From an uncultured Thiotrichales bacterium (lineage in GTDB: Bacteria > Pseudomonadota > Gammaproteobacteria > CAIRSR01): a DNA stretch of 64,000 bases. Made by a program: the position numbers and the translations under genes. Positions 18,076 to 27,333 of the stretch are shown here, in pieces (positions within the stretch are counted from its first letter, which is position 1; each line of letters begins with the position of its first letter). Location: assembly GCA_903881315.1 (NCBI GenBank), contig CAIRSR010000219.1, positions 21,860-85,859 on the forward strand, in the 5' to 3' direction. The notes under the pieces are model-generated. The model searched no databases and had not been told where the DNA came from. It saw nothing but the letters and a program-made list of their open reading frames with translations.

Positions 18076-19953
18076 TCATCTTTCTGAGACGCCCGCTACG
18101 ACACAACCACATTGTACTCCTTCCTGCCCAGGCAGAAGGATCTGTGAGATCTTGGTATGCCCTAAATGGATGAGACGATCATGGAACGGGCCAAGGTCGG
18201 TGCGAGAACCAATGCAGATCACCGAAGCCACCGGCAACTCCTGCAGCAGGATCCGCATCATTGCCGCTTCCTCGGTCGAGTCAAGGGCGTTGGTGGCCTC
18301 TTGGATGAAGATCCAACGAGGTTTATGCAGCAAGATCCGCGCAAACCCCAGCCGCCATAACTCACTGCGGGTCAGCAATTGATCCCACGGGGCGCTATCA
18401 TCAAAGCGTTGCGCCAACGGCCCCAAACCAACCCGCTCTAGTGCAGCAGCCAAGGCCACGTCGTCAATGCTGCGCGAGGGAGTAGGGTAGCTCACCACCG
18501 CACGCAAACTTCCCTTTGGTACATACGGTTTCCGCGGCAAGAAGAAGATCTTCTCATGCACGGGCAGCTCCACACGTCCAATGCCCCAAGGCCACTGCCG
18601 CCCCACGACCTTGAAGACCTTTTCCACCGCCTCGTCATCACCAGAGATCAACACCCGCTCCCCCTGTTGGATCTCCTCATTCAGATTGGCCAAGACCGCC
18701 CGCCCATCCGGCATGGCAATGCACACATGGCGAAAGGCCAACACCGGACGATCTGATTCAGCGACCACAATCTTGCTGCTCGGGTCAGCCTTGTATTGGC
18801 GGAGATTCTCAAGCGCATCATGGAGCCCCAACACCCGCTCCCCATAACCACGCCACTCCGCAACCTTGGTGGAATTGTCAACCGGCCAAGAAAGCGCCTG
18901 GATCATCTGCTGGAACGCCTGCGCCGTTTGCATAAGAGAACCAAGCGACAGCGCCCCGCTAATATAGCGAGGTGCTGCCACCAAGAGCGGAACAGCGGTA
19001 GAAATCACGGAATAACCAGAGAGGAACATCAACATCTTGGTCAGCGCCCAACTCTGCGCCCTCCATACGATCCCCACGCCACGAAACAGACTCCTGAAGC
19101 GCCGCCGTTCATTCGGCTCGCCATGTAGCAAGGCAATCGTCTCGGAATTCTCACGGGCGCGTCCGAGTTCAAAGCGAAACTTGGCCTCCGTCGCCTGCCT
19201 GCGGGTAGCCGCAACGACCAACGGACGCGAAAACCACAATGCCAAAGACGAAAACACAACCGAGTACAGCAGCGCGATGAAAACAAGATGTCCGTACACC
19301 GTGAACGAGACACCAGCAACAGTGACCGCTACCTCACCAGAAAGCGACCAGAGGATCTGGGTAAAACCAATCAAGAGCAGCGTCGAATAAAACAACGAAT
19401 GCGCAAGTTCGATCGCAACCTCAGTAACATTCCGAATGTCCTCGGCGATGCGTCCATCCGGGTTGTCGTGCTCCCCGGGGAGGTAGTTCACCTGCTGTTG
19501 ATGGCCATCGGACAACCAATCCCCCAACATCCGATCGGTGAGCCAAGTCCTCCACCCTATCTGAAGCTCACGCTTGAACCACATGTGCGCGGAGGTGATG
19601 GCCACATTGGCCCCCATGATGGCAAAGAGCACCTCCACCTCGGCAATAAAATTCGTCCAGGAGCGTTTCTCCAGGGCATTAAAGAAATCAGCATTCCATT
19701 GATTGATCCATATCGGCATGAACACCTGGGAGACAGTGAGCGCCACCAACGCCGCAAGCCTAGCATGAATCTTCAGTTTTTCTTTACGAGTTTCCCCCGA
19801 GACCCAGTAGGGGCCCGCCAAACGGGCAAACCGTCGGATGAAGATCAACAACGATCGCGCCTCTCCGAAGACGCTAGACGAAGCGCTTACTTCGGGCATG
19901 GGCGGAAGCTCAGGGGTAGGGGCTGATGCAGCACCAGGGGTGGTCATAGGCAT
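18076..19953 (-). CDS. SbmA/YddA-type ABC transporter half-molecule with degenerate ATPase motifs
   Basis: A 625-residue fused membrane-ATPase protein of the ABC_membrane_2/YddA type. The membrane half (about 60-350) has the family's WINQWNADFFNALEKRSW segment and NPDGRIAEDIRN. The ATPase half aligns over its full length but every catalytic motif is altered: Walker A is SGDDEAVEKV (437-446) with no GKS/T; the Q-loop glutamine is arginine (LPRKPY, R474); the signature is LTRSE instead of LSGGE (527-531); Walker B ends IQE, not DE (Q551); the switch histidine is serine (IGSRTD, S583). Only the Walker B glutamate E552 remains. The frame is intact. It probably cannot hydrolyse ATP; a role as an SbmA-like ATP-independent carrier or a regulatory partner is speculation. 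Confidence 0.85.
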   Translation of the reverse strand: MPMTTPGAASAPTPELPPMPEVSASSSVFGEARSLLIFIRRFARLAGPYWVSGETRKEKLKIHARLAALVALTVSQVFMPIWINQWNADFFNALEKRSWTNFIAEVEVLFAIMGANVAITSAHMWFKRELQIGWRTWLTDRMLGDWLSDGHQQQVNYLPGEHDNPDGRIAEDIRNVTEVAIELAHSLFYSTLLLIGFTQILWSLSGEVAVTVAGVSFTVYGHLVFIALLYSVVFSSLALWFSRPLVVAATRRQATEAKFRFELGRARENSETIALLHGEPNERRRFRSLFRGVGIVWRAQSWALTKMLMFLSGYSVISTAVPLLVAAPRYISGALSLGSLMQTAQAFQQMIQALSWPVDNSTKVAEWRGYGERVLGLHDALENLRQYKADPSSKIVVAESDRPVLAFRHVCIAMPDGRAVLANLNEEIQQGERVLISGDDEAVEKVFKVVGRQWPWGIGRVELPVHEKIFFLPRKPYVPKGSLRAVVSYPTPSRSIDDVALAAALERVGLGPLAQRFDDSAPWDQLLTRSELWRLGFARILLHKPRWIFIQEATNALDSTEEAAMMRILLQELPVASVICIGSRTDLGPFHDRLIHLGHTKISQILLPGQEGVQCGCVVAGVSER

Positions 19954-20001
19954 TCTGTGGCGAACACAAGAAGTACGGTGGGCACTGCGCCGTGTCCAAT
20001 A

Positions 20002-20727
20002 CTACCCATTGTGTGGCCGTTCAGCAATCACACCGGTAGAGAGGACGGCGCACAATTCTCTGGGGAGAGCCGCCTGCAAGCGTGTCGCTACGGGTTGCTC
20101 ATGGGGCGGCAGCAGAGCCAGGGGATACACCGCTTGCCCCAACCAACGACTGAGATCAGCGGCATTGTCCATCTCGGGCACCGGACTTGCCCCGCAACGG
20201 TTGAGCACCACCGCCGCCATCCGCAAACCGCGAGCGGTAATGGCCTCTGCGGTGAGCATGGCATGGTTCAAGCAACCCAAACGATCGGGCACAACCAGCA
20301 GTATCGGCAGCCCGAGGGCAACCGCAAGCTCCGCATTACGCACCCCAGACGCGAGTGGACTGAAGAACCCCCCCGCACCCTCGACCAACAGGACATCGTT
20401 ATCCCCAACCCCCGCCCTACAAGCCACCGTGAGCGCGTCAAGACTTAGCTGTAACCCCACCGCCTGCGCAGCCCGCTCGGGAGAGAGAGGAAGCGCCAAT
20501 GGCCACGGACAGATCTGCGGCAGCCGCTCGAGATTACCCGCCGCCCGCTGCAGCACAAGCGCATCGGCAGGCAAGAGGCCCGTCGGACTACACGCGCAAC
20601 CCGACTCCACCGGCTTCCGTACCCGCACCACCCGGCCCATGCCCCTAAAATACTGAGCGAGCGCCGCCCCTACCACAGTCTTGCCAACCCCAGTGTCCGT
20701 AGCCGCGATAAAGAGACCTTTAAACAA
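20002..20727 (-). CDS. bioD: Dethiobiotin synthetase
   Basis: ATP-dependent carboxylase that closes the ureido ring of dethiobiotin from 7,8-diaminopelargonate and CO2, the step before BioB. 241 residues. The P-loop ATDTGVGKTVVGAAL is at residues 8-22, followed by the substrate-lysine segment RKPVESGC. VEGAGGFFSPL and VPDRLGCLNHAMLTAEAI are conserved family stretches, and AVVLNRC matches the nucleotide-base contact region. No other bio gene is in the window. It sits between the ABC-type gene and the TauE-type permease on the same strand. Confidence 0.94.
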   Translation of the reverse strand: MFKGLFIAATDTGVGKTVVGAALAQYFRGMGRVVRVRKPVESGCACSPTGLLPADALVLQRAAGNLERLPQICPWPLALPLSPERAAQAVGLQLSLDALTVACRAGVGDNDVLLVEGAGGFFSPLASGVRNAELAVALGLPILLVVPDRLGCLNHAMLTAEAITARGLRMAAVVLNRCGASPVPEMDNAADLSRWLGQAVYPLALLPPHEQPVATRLQAALPRELCAVLSTGVIAERPHNG

Positions 20728-20739
20728 ATGGTTACCCCC

Positions 20740-21552
20740 TCATCGGGCCGACAACAGCATCTGTATTCCAAGCGCGCACAGAAACACCGCGAAGAACCGA
20801 GTCAGCAAGGTCGTCGGCAACCGATGGGTAAGTTTTGCGCCGAAAGGGGCGGTCAACATACTGGCCATAGTCACTCCAATCAGTGCCGGCCAGTAGACAT
20901 AGCCAGTGCTAAGGGGCGGCAACGCAGCCACCGCCCAGCCTGCGACAACAAAACCAATGCTGCCCGAAAGCGCAATCGGTACGCCACAGGCGGCAGAGGT
21001 CGCCACAGCATTACGGATAGAGACATTACACCACGCGAGGAAGGGTACCGTCAGGATCCCCCCCCCAATGCCAACAGTCCCCGAGACAAAGCCAATCAGC
21101 GCCCCAACCCCAGTCATACCGGTCTGCCCAGGCAACCGATGTTGAGAACTCGGACGCAGCCCCATTCCAATCTTGACGGCTACCACAAGCTCAAACAAAC
21201 CGAAGATGATCTTAAGCGCCGCTGTCGGCAATCGATGCACCAGCTCAGCACCCATCCCCGCACCCACCACTATCCCCGGGGTGAGCAACCACACCACGCG
21301 CCACAAAACGGCACCATGACGGTGATGCACCACGACCGAAGACACGCCAGTCACCACAATAGTGGCCAAGGACGTACCAATGGCCAGGTGGACAACCACC
21401 ACCTGGTCGATCCCTTGGGCTTGGAACAGAAACGCCAATACTGGCACAATCACCAGACCTCCGCCCACCCCGAGGAGACCGGCCAACACCCCGGCAAATG
21501 CCCCGAGCACAGCGTAGGCAAACATCACCTCGGTCGTCATAGACAGACGCAC
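20740..21552 (-). CDS. TauE/SafE (TSUP) family membrane permease
   Basis: A 270-residue protein with about eight hydrophobic helices. It carries the duplicated glycine-rich signature of the TSUP family: GVLAGLLGVGGGLVIVPVL near the N-terminus and SGTVGIGGGILTVPFL in the second half. TSUP proteins move sulfite, sulfoacetate, thiosulfate or other organosulfur anions. Sulfite export would suit a sulfur oxidiser, but the substrate cannot be assigned. The start may be the ATG at 21540 or that at 21552. It is divergent from mrp. Confidence 0.88.
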   Translation of the reverse strand: MRLSMTTEVMFAYAVLGAFAGVLAGLLGVGGGLVIVPVLAFLFQAQGIDQVVVVHLAIGTSLATIVVTGVSSVVVHHRHGAVLWRVVWLLTPGIVVGAGMGAELVHRLPTAALKIIFGLFELVVAVKIGMGLRPSSQHRLPGQTGMTGVGALIGFVSGTVGIGGGILTVPFLAWCNVSIRNAVATSAACGVPIALSGSIGFVVAGWAVAALPPLSTGYVYWPALIGVTMASMLTAPFGAKLTHRLPTTLLTRFFAVFLCALGIQMLLSAR

Positions 21553-21728
21553 CAGGGCGCACAGCGCGTTGCCGCGAGGAACAGAACCGATGACACAGCA
21601 CCGAGGAGGCAGTTCATATCTTTTCTCTAGAGTAACTGTAAACTATACGCTACGTTAATCACCCTTGGCCATTTAGACAAGCGCGTTCCATCCCGACCGG
21701 GTTCGGGGTCACGCCGGAGTGTGTAAGA

Positions 21729-22820
21729 ATGTCTGACCTTCAGAAATCCCAAATAGAAACCGCACTAGCGGGCTATATCGACCCCTATCTCGGTAAGGAT
21801 TTAGTATCCGCCAAGGCGATTCGGGAGATAACGATCACCGGCGACGCGGTAAAGCTCGCGGTGGTGCTTGGTTTTCCCGCCCTTGGTTACCACGCAACCC
21901 TCACAGAACACCTCACCCGCTGCGTCAAAACCATCGCGGGCGTTGCAACCGTAGACGTGGAGATTGTCACCAGCATCGTGGCGCACCGCGTTCAGAAGGG
22001 CGTCAATGCCATCAAGGGGGTCAAGAACATCATTGCCGTTGCCTCCGGTAAAGGCGGCGTCGGAAAATCGACCACAGCCGTCAATCTAGCGCTCGCCCTT
22101 GCCGCAGAAGGCGCAACTGTGGGCATCCTGGACGCAGACATCTACGGCCCAAGCCAGCCGCGTATGCTAGGCACCAAGACCCGCCCAGAGTCACAGGATG
22201 GCAAAACCCTAGAACCCGTAATGAGCTATAACCTCCAGTCGATGTCCATTGGCTATCTTATCGACGAGGAAACCCCCATGATCTGGCGCGGCCCGATGGT
22301 GACCCAAGCCCTAGAGCAGCTCCTCAAGGACACCAACTGGCACGACCTGGACTATCTCGTGGTGGATCTACCCCCGGGCACTGGCGACACCCAACTCACC
22401 CTTGCCCAAAAGGTTCCGGTATCCGGCGCTATCATCGTCACAACCCCGCAAGACATCGCCCTACTCGATGCCCGCAAGGGGCTCAAGATGTTCGAGAAGG
22501 TGGAGGTGCCGGTGCTCGGTATCGTCGAGAACATGAGCACATACCTCTGCAGCCAGTGTGGCCATGAGGAGCACATCTTCGGCGAGGGGGGTGGTAAGCG
22601 CATGTCGGAGCAACACGGCGTAGATTTTATGGGGGCGCTACCCTTGGACATCCGCATCCGTGAAGACGCTGACAGCGGCCATCCCACCATGGCGTCACAG
22701 CCCGATGGCCGCATCGCCGAGATCTACCGCGACATTGCTCGCCGCGCTGCCGCCAAGCTTTCCCTACAAGCGAAGAGCTATGCGGCCAAGTTCCCGAGTA
22801 TCGTTATCCAAAACACCTAA
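21729..22820 (+). CDS. mrp: Mrp/ApbC iron-sulfur cluster carrier P-loop ATPase
   Basis: Fe-S cluster carrier of the Mrp/Nbp35 class. The N-terminal MIP18-like domain (about 1-90) is followed by the deviant P-loop GKGGVGKSTTAVN at about residues 107-119. Later motifs are DADIYGPSQPRML, DYLVVDLPPGTGD and the cluster-binding C-x-x-C in TYLCSQCGHEE. The length, 363 residues, matches E. coli Mrp (369). It stands alone, with aroG next on the same strand 36 bases later. Confidence 0.96.
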   Translation: MSDLQKSQIETALAGYIDPYLGKDLVSAKAIREITITGDAVKLAVVLGFPALGYHATLTEHLTRCVKTIAGVATVDVEIVTSIVAHRVQKGVNAIKGVKNIIAVASGKGGVGKSTTAVNLALALAAEGATVGILDADIYGPSQPRMLGTKTRPESQDGKTLEPVMSYNLQSMSIGYLIDEETPMIWRGPMVTQALEQLLKDTNWHDLDYLVVDLPPGTGDTQLTLAQKVPVSGAIIVTTPQDIALLDARKGLKMFEKVEVPVLGIVENMSTYLCSQCGHEEHIFGEGGGKRMSEQHGVDFMGALPLDIRIREDADSGHPTMASQPDGRIAEIYRDIARRAAAKLSLQAKSYAAKFPSIVIQNT

Positions 22821-22856
22821 ACGACCGCCATAGACCCTATCCAGCCTACACAAGCC

Positions 22857-23930
22857 ATGCTCTACAAGACAGACGATTTGCGCATAAAATCGATCCAGGA
22901 GGTGATCCCTCCTGCCGTGCTTCACAAGGAATACCCGGTCTCCGAGAGGGCATCAGAGGTTGTCTACGGGACTCGTAGCGCCATCCATGCCGTATTGCAA
23001 GAAACCGATGACCGAATGGTGGTAATCACCGGGCCATGCTCGATTCACGACCCCGTTGCGGCACGAGATTATGCGAACCGACTCAAGGAATACGTTGAGT
23101 CGCTACGCCAAGATCTCATCATCGTGATGCGCGTCTATTTTGAGAAACCACGTACTACGGTAGGCTGGAAGGGACTCATCAATGACCCCTACCTGGACGG
23201 CAGTTTCCGCATTAACGATGGTCTGCGCCTCGCCCGTCGGCTCCTTTGCGACTTAGCAGAGCTTGGGGTGCCCGCTGCCACGGAGTACCTAGACCTCATC
23301 AGCCCCCAATACGTCGCTGATCTGATTAGTTGGGGGGCCATCGGCGCACGCACGACAGAAAGCCAGGCGCATCGCGAACTGGCCTCAGGACTGTCCTGTC
23401 CGGTGGGCTTTAAGAATGGCACGAACGGCGACCTGCAGATTGCCATTGATGCGATCTGCTCAGCGACCCGGGCCCACTCCTTTATGTCCCTCACCAAAGA
23501 AGGACACTCGGCCATCTTCGCCACAGCCGGCAATAACGACTGCCACCTCATCTTGCGTGGCGGAAAACTCCCCAATTACGACGACGCCAGTATTCAACAG
23601 GCCGCCGAGGGATTACGCAAGGCGCAGTTACCGGTTCGGATTATGGTCGATTGCAGCCACGCCAATAGCGCCAAACAACCCGCTCGTCAGCGGGATGTAT
23701 GCAGGGACGTAGCCCGTCAGGTGGCACACGGCAATCGCGGCATCTTCGGCGTGATGCTAGAGAGCCATCTGGTGGAGGGCCGCCAGAATCAACACCCCGA
23801 TCAACCCCTGGTGTACGGCCAGAGTATTACCGATGCCTGCCTCGCGTGGCACGACACAACCGAATTGCTAGAAGAACTTGCCGCTGCGGTACGCGCCCGT
23901 CGCACGAAGATCAAGCCAAATGCCCAATAG
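22857..23930 (+). CDS. aroG: 3-deoxy-7-phosphoheptulonate (DAHP) synthase, class I AroG type
   Basis: First enzyme of the shikimate pathway, joining phosphoenolpyruvate and erythrose 4-phosphate. The 357 residues align with E. coli AroG/F/H throughout: ITGPCSIHD (metal cysteine), MRVYFEKPRTTVGWKGL, DPYLDGSFRINDGL, ATEYLDLISPQY, GARTTESQ.HRELASGLS and VGFKNGTNG. The N-terminal region needed for feedback control is present. Which aromatic amino acid inhibits it is not clear from sequence; I use aroG as a class label. Confidence 0.94.
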   Translation: MLYKTDDLRIKSIQEVIPPAVLHKEYPVSERASEVVYGTRSAIHAVLQETDDRMVVITGPCSIHDPVAARDYANRLKEYVESLRQDLIIVMRVYFEKPRTTVGWKGLINDPYLDGSFRINDGLRLARRLLCDLAELGVPAATEYLDLISPQYVADLISWGAIGARTTESQAHRELASGLSCPVGFKNGTNGDLQIAIDAICSATRAHSFMSLTKEGHSAIFATAGNNDCHLILRGGKLPNYDDASIQQAAEGLRKAQLPVRIMVDCSHANSAKQPARQRDVCRDVARQVAHGNRGIFGVMLESHLVEGRQNQHPDQPLVYGQSITDACLAWHDTTELLEELAAAVRARRTKIKPNAQ

Positions 23931-24003
23931 CCACCAACGTAAACCAACTCCCCCAACGGGGTAGGAGCCATCACGAACGCATCCCACCCGTGGAGACATA
24001 CCC

Positions 24004-24345
24004 GTGCGGTTTTTAATAGCGATAATGGTCTCGTTCTGGCTCGCGGCCTGTGCCTCGGATATTGGCAACGGCACAGACAACACAGAGCCCCAAACCAATG
24101 CGGTCTGCACCACCAACACGACCTGGTTTGATTTTGATAAGAGCGTACACTTTCTTGGAACCGCACTGGTGGGTGGGGCCATCGCCGCCTATAGCAGCAA
24201 CTTCTTGGTTGGCGTTGGCGCAGGCATTGCGGTTGGTGCCGCACGGGAGATATGGAAAGTCTACTACGGTGGGCAATGCGAATTATCGAGTATTACCCTC
24301 GATATTGTCGGAACCCTCGTCGGTGCATCCCTCGGAGCGCACTAG
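24004..24345 (+). CDS. YfiM-like outer-membrane lipoprotein
   Basis: A 113-residue lipoprotein. The GTG start at 24004 has GGAGA seven bases upstream. The signal ends in a lipobox (FWLAAC, cysteine 16). The mature part holds DKSVHFLGTALVGGAIAAY, GIAVGAAREIWK and DIVGTLVGASLG, the pattern of the YfiM family (DKxxHFxGSA ... KExWD ... DxxxNxxGxxxG), in which two small-residue hydrophobic stretches follow one another. Biochemical role of the family is unknown to me. It would be processed by Lgt. Confidence 0.72.
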   Translation: MRFLIAIMVSFWLAACASDIGNGTDNTEPQTNAVCTTNTTWFDFDKSVHFLGTALVGGAIAAYSSNFLVGVGAGIAVGAAREIWKVYYGGQCELSSITLDIVGTLVGASLGAH

Positions 24346-24646
24346 TCTTGCGCGGTGGCATCTTCCGCCATTACCAAGATGAGCCTCCCAATCCGCTTGA
24401 CGACGATCAGGCGGGAAGAAGCGTTCAATCGGCGAGCCAGCAACAACGGTTCTGCGATTCACGCCACTTCGCCCAAACAATAATTTCACTTGTCAGCGGC
24501 ATGTTCTTCCACAAGACCTCACCATGCCCAATCGGGGAAATAGCAATGATCGACACTAGGTCGATCGTCTCGTTGATGAGATACCGACAACGCATAGTGC
24601 GTCAATCGGAACCAGACATCTATCCAAGAGCACCCAAAAGGCCCAC
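24346..24646. other. 301-base gap with no convincing gene
   Basis: Between the lipoprotein and the small protein at 24647. One notable element is a perfect 7-bp hairpin, GATCGAC-ACTAG-GTCGATC, at 24548-24566, without a T-tract. Open frames in the gap overlap the flanking genes and show no ribosome site or family likeness. A promoter for the downstream small gene is likely here but I cannot place it. Confidence 0.5.
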
Positions 24647-24856
24647 ATGACCAACCACCCGAAGGTAGACCACTGCGTTGAGGCCCTGTGCAGACACGGT
24701 TGCCGTGCGGTACGGGGCTACATTGCCGCGTTACAGACGGGGCAGGAACTACCAGAAGCCTCCCGCCTAGATGCCCAGGAACGCATCCTGCTACAACAAG
24801 AGCTTCAGGCAATTATGGCGGTATACGAGGGTGCCAATTCGTCATGCCCGTTGTGA
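24647..24856 (+). CDS. Small hypothetical cytosolic protein
   Basis: A 69-residue protein; AAGG lies 6 bases before the ATG. It reads as two helices: VDHCVEALCRHGCRAVRGYIAALQTG and EASRLDAQERILLQQELQAIMAVYE. Two cysteines sit in C-x3-C-x3-C spacing at positions 10, 15 and 19 (HCVEALCRHGC). I have seen similar short proteins in purple sulfur bacteria but cannot name a family with certainty. It converges with sixA. Confidence 0.6.
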   Translation: MTNHPKVDHCVEALCRHGCRAVRGYIAALQTGQELPEASRLDAQERILLQQELQAIMAVYEGANSSCPL

Positions 24857-24882
24857 ATCAGCGCACAACCTCAATAGCCAAC

Positions 24883-25383
24883 CTACACCACAACCAACAG
24901 ATCATCGGGCCGATAGAAGAATTCCAGCGTACCCTCCCCCGGACGAGGAATGCTCGGGAACGACACGCTGAGCAAAGCCCCCTTACGAAACCTCACCGCA
25001 GCGCCTACCGTAGTCCCAAGGAACAACCCGGCCAACAACCCCAGATCTGGCGCGTGACCCACCAACATCACCACCTCACTCGGGGAAGACGTGGCCAGCA
25101 ATTCCAGCACAGCCTCGGGAGAATAACCAACACCTAGGGCGTTGCTATGCACCAATACCCTCTCGCAGCCCAATGCAACAGCGGTAATCTCGGCGGTTTG
25201 ACGCGCCCGCACACGGGGACTGGTGATGATCCGATCGGGGCGCACTCCCATCGCGTAGAATGCCTTGGCAACCTTGCGCTGCCGCTTAATCCCTATATCC
25301 GTGAGCGGACGCTTATCATCATCAGGATAGACCAGTGGATCCGGTTTTTCCGCTTGGGCATGACGTAGTAACAGTAGATTCAT
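24883..25383 (-). CDS. sixA: Phosphohistidine phosphatase SixA-like
   Basis: Histidine-phosphatase-superfamily protein of 166 residues. The catalytic RHA motif is at LLLLRHAQAEKP (residues 7-9); the second conserved arginine lies in ITSPRVRARQTAEI and the second histidine in VMLVGHAPDLGLL. This is the SixA pattern; in E. coli SixA removes phosphate from histidine of phosphotransfer proteins (ArcB HPt, NPr). Which phosphohistidine protein it serves here is unknown, although the window has several histidine kinases. Confidence 0.88.
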   Translation of the reverse strand: MNLLLLRHAQAEKPDPLVYPDDDKRPLTDIGIKRQRKVAKAFYAMGVRPDRIITSPRVRARQTAEITAVALGCERVLVHSNALGVGYSPEAVLELLATSSPSEVVMLVGHAPDLGLLAGLFLGTTVGAAVRFRKGALLSVSFPSIPRPGEGTLEFFYRPDDLLVVV

Positions 25384-25554
25384 AGTATTCTGCGCCTTTA
25401 CTGTTTATGCTATTGTTTAGGTATTGGTTTCGTTTACCCTATAAGACGTTGCCTTTCCCAAAAACCATTCCACAGCATCATAACGCACAGCACATCCACG
25501 CTCTTCCTACCGTGTAGGCAGCCCCTCCCGAACCGACATGCGATTGATTCTATC

Positions 25555-26928
25555 ATGACGGATAAACCTCTAGCGCTCGTCGTCGATGACGAGCCGGACA
25601 TCCTTGAGCTGCTGGAAATCACCCTAGAACGCATGGGCATAGAGACCTGCACCGCCACCAACCTGAGTACAGCCAAGGCAACCCTTGGGCGCCGTGCAGT
25701 AGACCTCTGCATTACCGATCTCCGTCTGCCGGATGGTGATGGTACAGAGCTGGTAGAACATATCCAGCGACTCTATCCAACTATCCCGGTGGCGGTCATC
25801 ACCGCCCACGGCAATATGGAAACTGCGATACGTGCTCTCAAGGGCGGTGCCTTCGATTTCGTTTCCAAACCCCTTGACCTCCAGATCTTGCGCAATCTGG
25901 TGACCACCGCACTACAGACCTCAAAGCGCCCCGTCGGAGAACAACCGCGAACCCGCTACCTACTACTGGGCGACTCCAGCGCCATGCGGATAGTGCGCGC
26001 CATGATTACCAAGGTTGCACGCAGCCAAGCCCCGGTACATATCAGCGGGGAGTCTGGCACTGGCAAAGAACTGGTGGCGCGTCGCATCCACGAACAGGGG
26101 CCTCGCAATGAGCACCCGTTTGTGCCCGTCAATTGCGGCGCGATCCCCGCCGAACTCATGGAAAGCGAGTTATTCGGTCATCGCAAAGGTGCCTTCAGCG
26201 GCGCTGTCACCGAACACGCAGGGTTATTCCAAGCCGCTGCCGGCGGGACGCTCTTCTTAGACGAGATAGCCGATCTCCCGCTCGCCATGCAGGTCAAACT
26301 GTTGCGCGCCATCCAAGAGAAGGCGATCCGTCCGGTCGGCGCATCCCGCGAGATACCAGTGGATGTGCGCATTCTTTCCGCAACCCACAAGGATCTCGCC
26401 GCGCTGGTGCAAACCGGCAGCTTCCGCAAAGATCTCTACTATCGGGTCAATGTCATCGAACTAAACGTCCCACCCCTGCGCGAACGGCGTGAAGACATCC
26501 CCATGCTGGTAGAGCATTGCCTCGATCGATGTGCCGCAATGTCAGGACTCACTGTACCACGGATCTCCAACGCCGCACTCAATACCCTATTACATTACTC
26601 TTTCCAAGGGAATGTGCGTGAACTTGAGAATATCCTAGAGCGTGCGCTAACCCTGTGCGAAGGGGACAGTATCAAACCAAGTGATCTCTTGTTGCCAGAA
26701 ACAACAGACACACCACGCGCGTCCCTCCCCACCGAGAACACCACGCCAATCACAGCAGCACCAGCCGCAACCGAGGGTTCGCTCGACCCACTCCTCGACA
26801 CCATCGAACGAGAGACCATCCTGAAGGCGCTGGAACAAACCCGCTGGAATCGCACTGCCGCAGCAAAGTCACTCGGCATCAGTTTTCGCGCCCTGCGCTA
26901 CCGCCTAAAGAAGCTCGGCTTAGAATAA
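25555..26928 (+). CDS. NtrC-family sigma-54 response regulator (PilR-like)
   Basis: A 457-residue activator. Receiver domain 1-120 with DDE at 11-13 and phosphoacceptor D55 (ITDLRLPDGDG). AAA+ domain with Walker A GESGTGKE (165-172), Walker B GTLFLDEIADL and arginine fingers in FRKDLYYRVN. The sigma-54 contact loop reads GAFSGA (212-217) instead of the usual GAFTGA. A Fis-type helix-turn-helix ends the protein (ALEQTRWNRTAAAKSLGISFRALRYRLKKLGL). Overall it resembles PilR, the type IV pilin activator, but no pilS or pilin gene is adjacent, so the target genes are unknown. Confidence 0.9.
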   Translation: MTDKPLALVVDDEPDILELLEITLERMGIETCTATNLSTAKATLGRRAVDLCITDLRLPDGDGTELVEHIQRLYPTIPVAVITAHGNMETAIRALKGGAFDFVSKPLDLQILRNLVTTALQTSKRPVGEQPRTRYLLLGDSSAMRIVRAMITKVARSQAPVHISGESGTGKELVARRIHEQGPRNEHPFVPVNCGAIPAELMESELFGHRKGAFSGAVTEHAGLFQAAAGGTLFLDEIADLPLAMQVKLLRAIQEKAIRPVGASREIPVDVRILSATHKDLAALVQTGSFRKDLYYRVNVIELNVPPLRERREDIPMLVEHCLDRCAAMSGLTVPRISNAALNTLLHYSFQGNVRELENILERALTLCEGDSIKPSDLLLPETTDTPRASLPTENTTPITAAPAATEGSLDPLLDTIERETILKALEQTRWNRTAAAKSLGISFRALRYRLKKLGLE

Positions 26929-27051
26929 TCCACAATCCGTTCTCCCAATACGACAGGAAATTGACCGCATCCATTCCAATCTCCTCTAACTTCCCATAGA
27001 ATGGACGACCTTCACCGTTCTTTTCGCTTAGATAAGGGTTCAAGATTAGAG

Positions 27052-27318
27052 ATGGTTACTATCCGTTTTTCTCGTACTGGAATGCTCAAACGCCCGTTTT
27101 ATCATATCGTTGTCACCGACAGCCGGAACCGTCGTGATGGCCGCTACATTGAGCGCGTAGGGTTTTTCAACCCCATCGCGGTCGGTGCAGACGTGCCTGT
27201 CTCGGTAAAGCTCGACCGTGTGGACTACTGGCTATCTAAGGGAGCACAGACCTCAGCAGCCGTCTATAACCTGCTGAAGGACTACCGCAAACTGCAAGCT
27301 GGTAGTATGGCTGCCTGA
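27052..27318 (+). CDS. rpsP: 30S ribosomal protein S16
   Basis: Small-subunit protein, first gene of the rpsP-rimM-trmD-rplS operon. I start it at [10 protein letters not shown] (27052), which matches the E. coli N-terminus MVTIRLARHG; the frame stays open to an upstream ATG at 27001 whose translation has no family likeness. Conserved parts are [28 protein letters not shown] and [13 protein letters not shown]. That gives 88 residues. The ribosome site is weak (GAG just before the ATG). Confidence 0.95.
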   Translation: MVTIRFSRTGMLKRPFYHIVVTDSRNRRDGRYIERVGFFNPIAVGADVPVSVKLDRVDYWLSKGAQTSAAVYNLLKDYRKLQAGSMAA

Positions 27319-27333
27319 TCTTGCCCCCCAAGC

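Noticed and set aside
19288..19926. 212-codon open frame on the plus strand
   Set aside because: Antisense to the ABC-type gene, whose product has clear family likeness; the plus frame has none.
20728..21630. 300-codon open frame on the plus strand
   Set aside because: It lies antisense to the TauE-type permease; its product is rich in R, H, Q and N without any fold or start signal.
24252..24650. 132-codon frame bridging the lipoprotein end and the gap
   Set aside because: Overlaps the lipoprotein gene in another frame, has no ribosome site and reads as low-complexity arginine-rich sequence.
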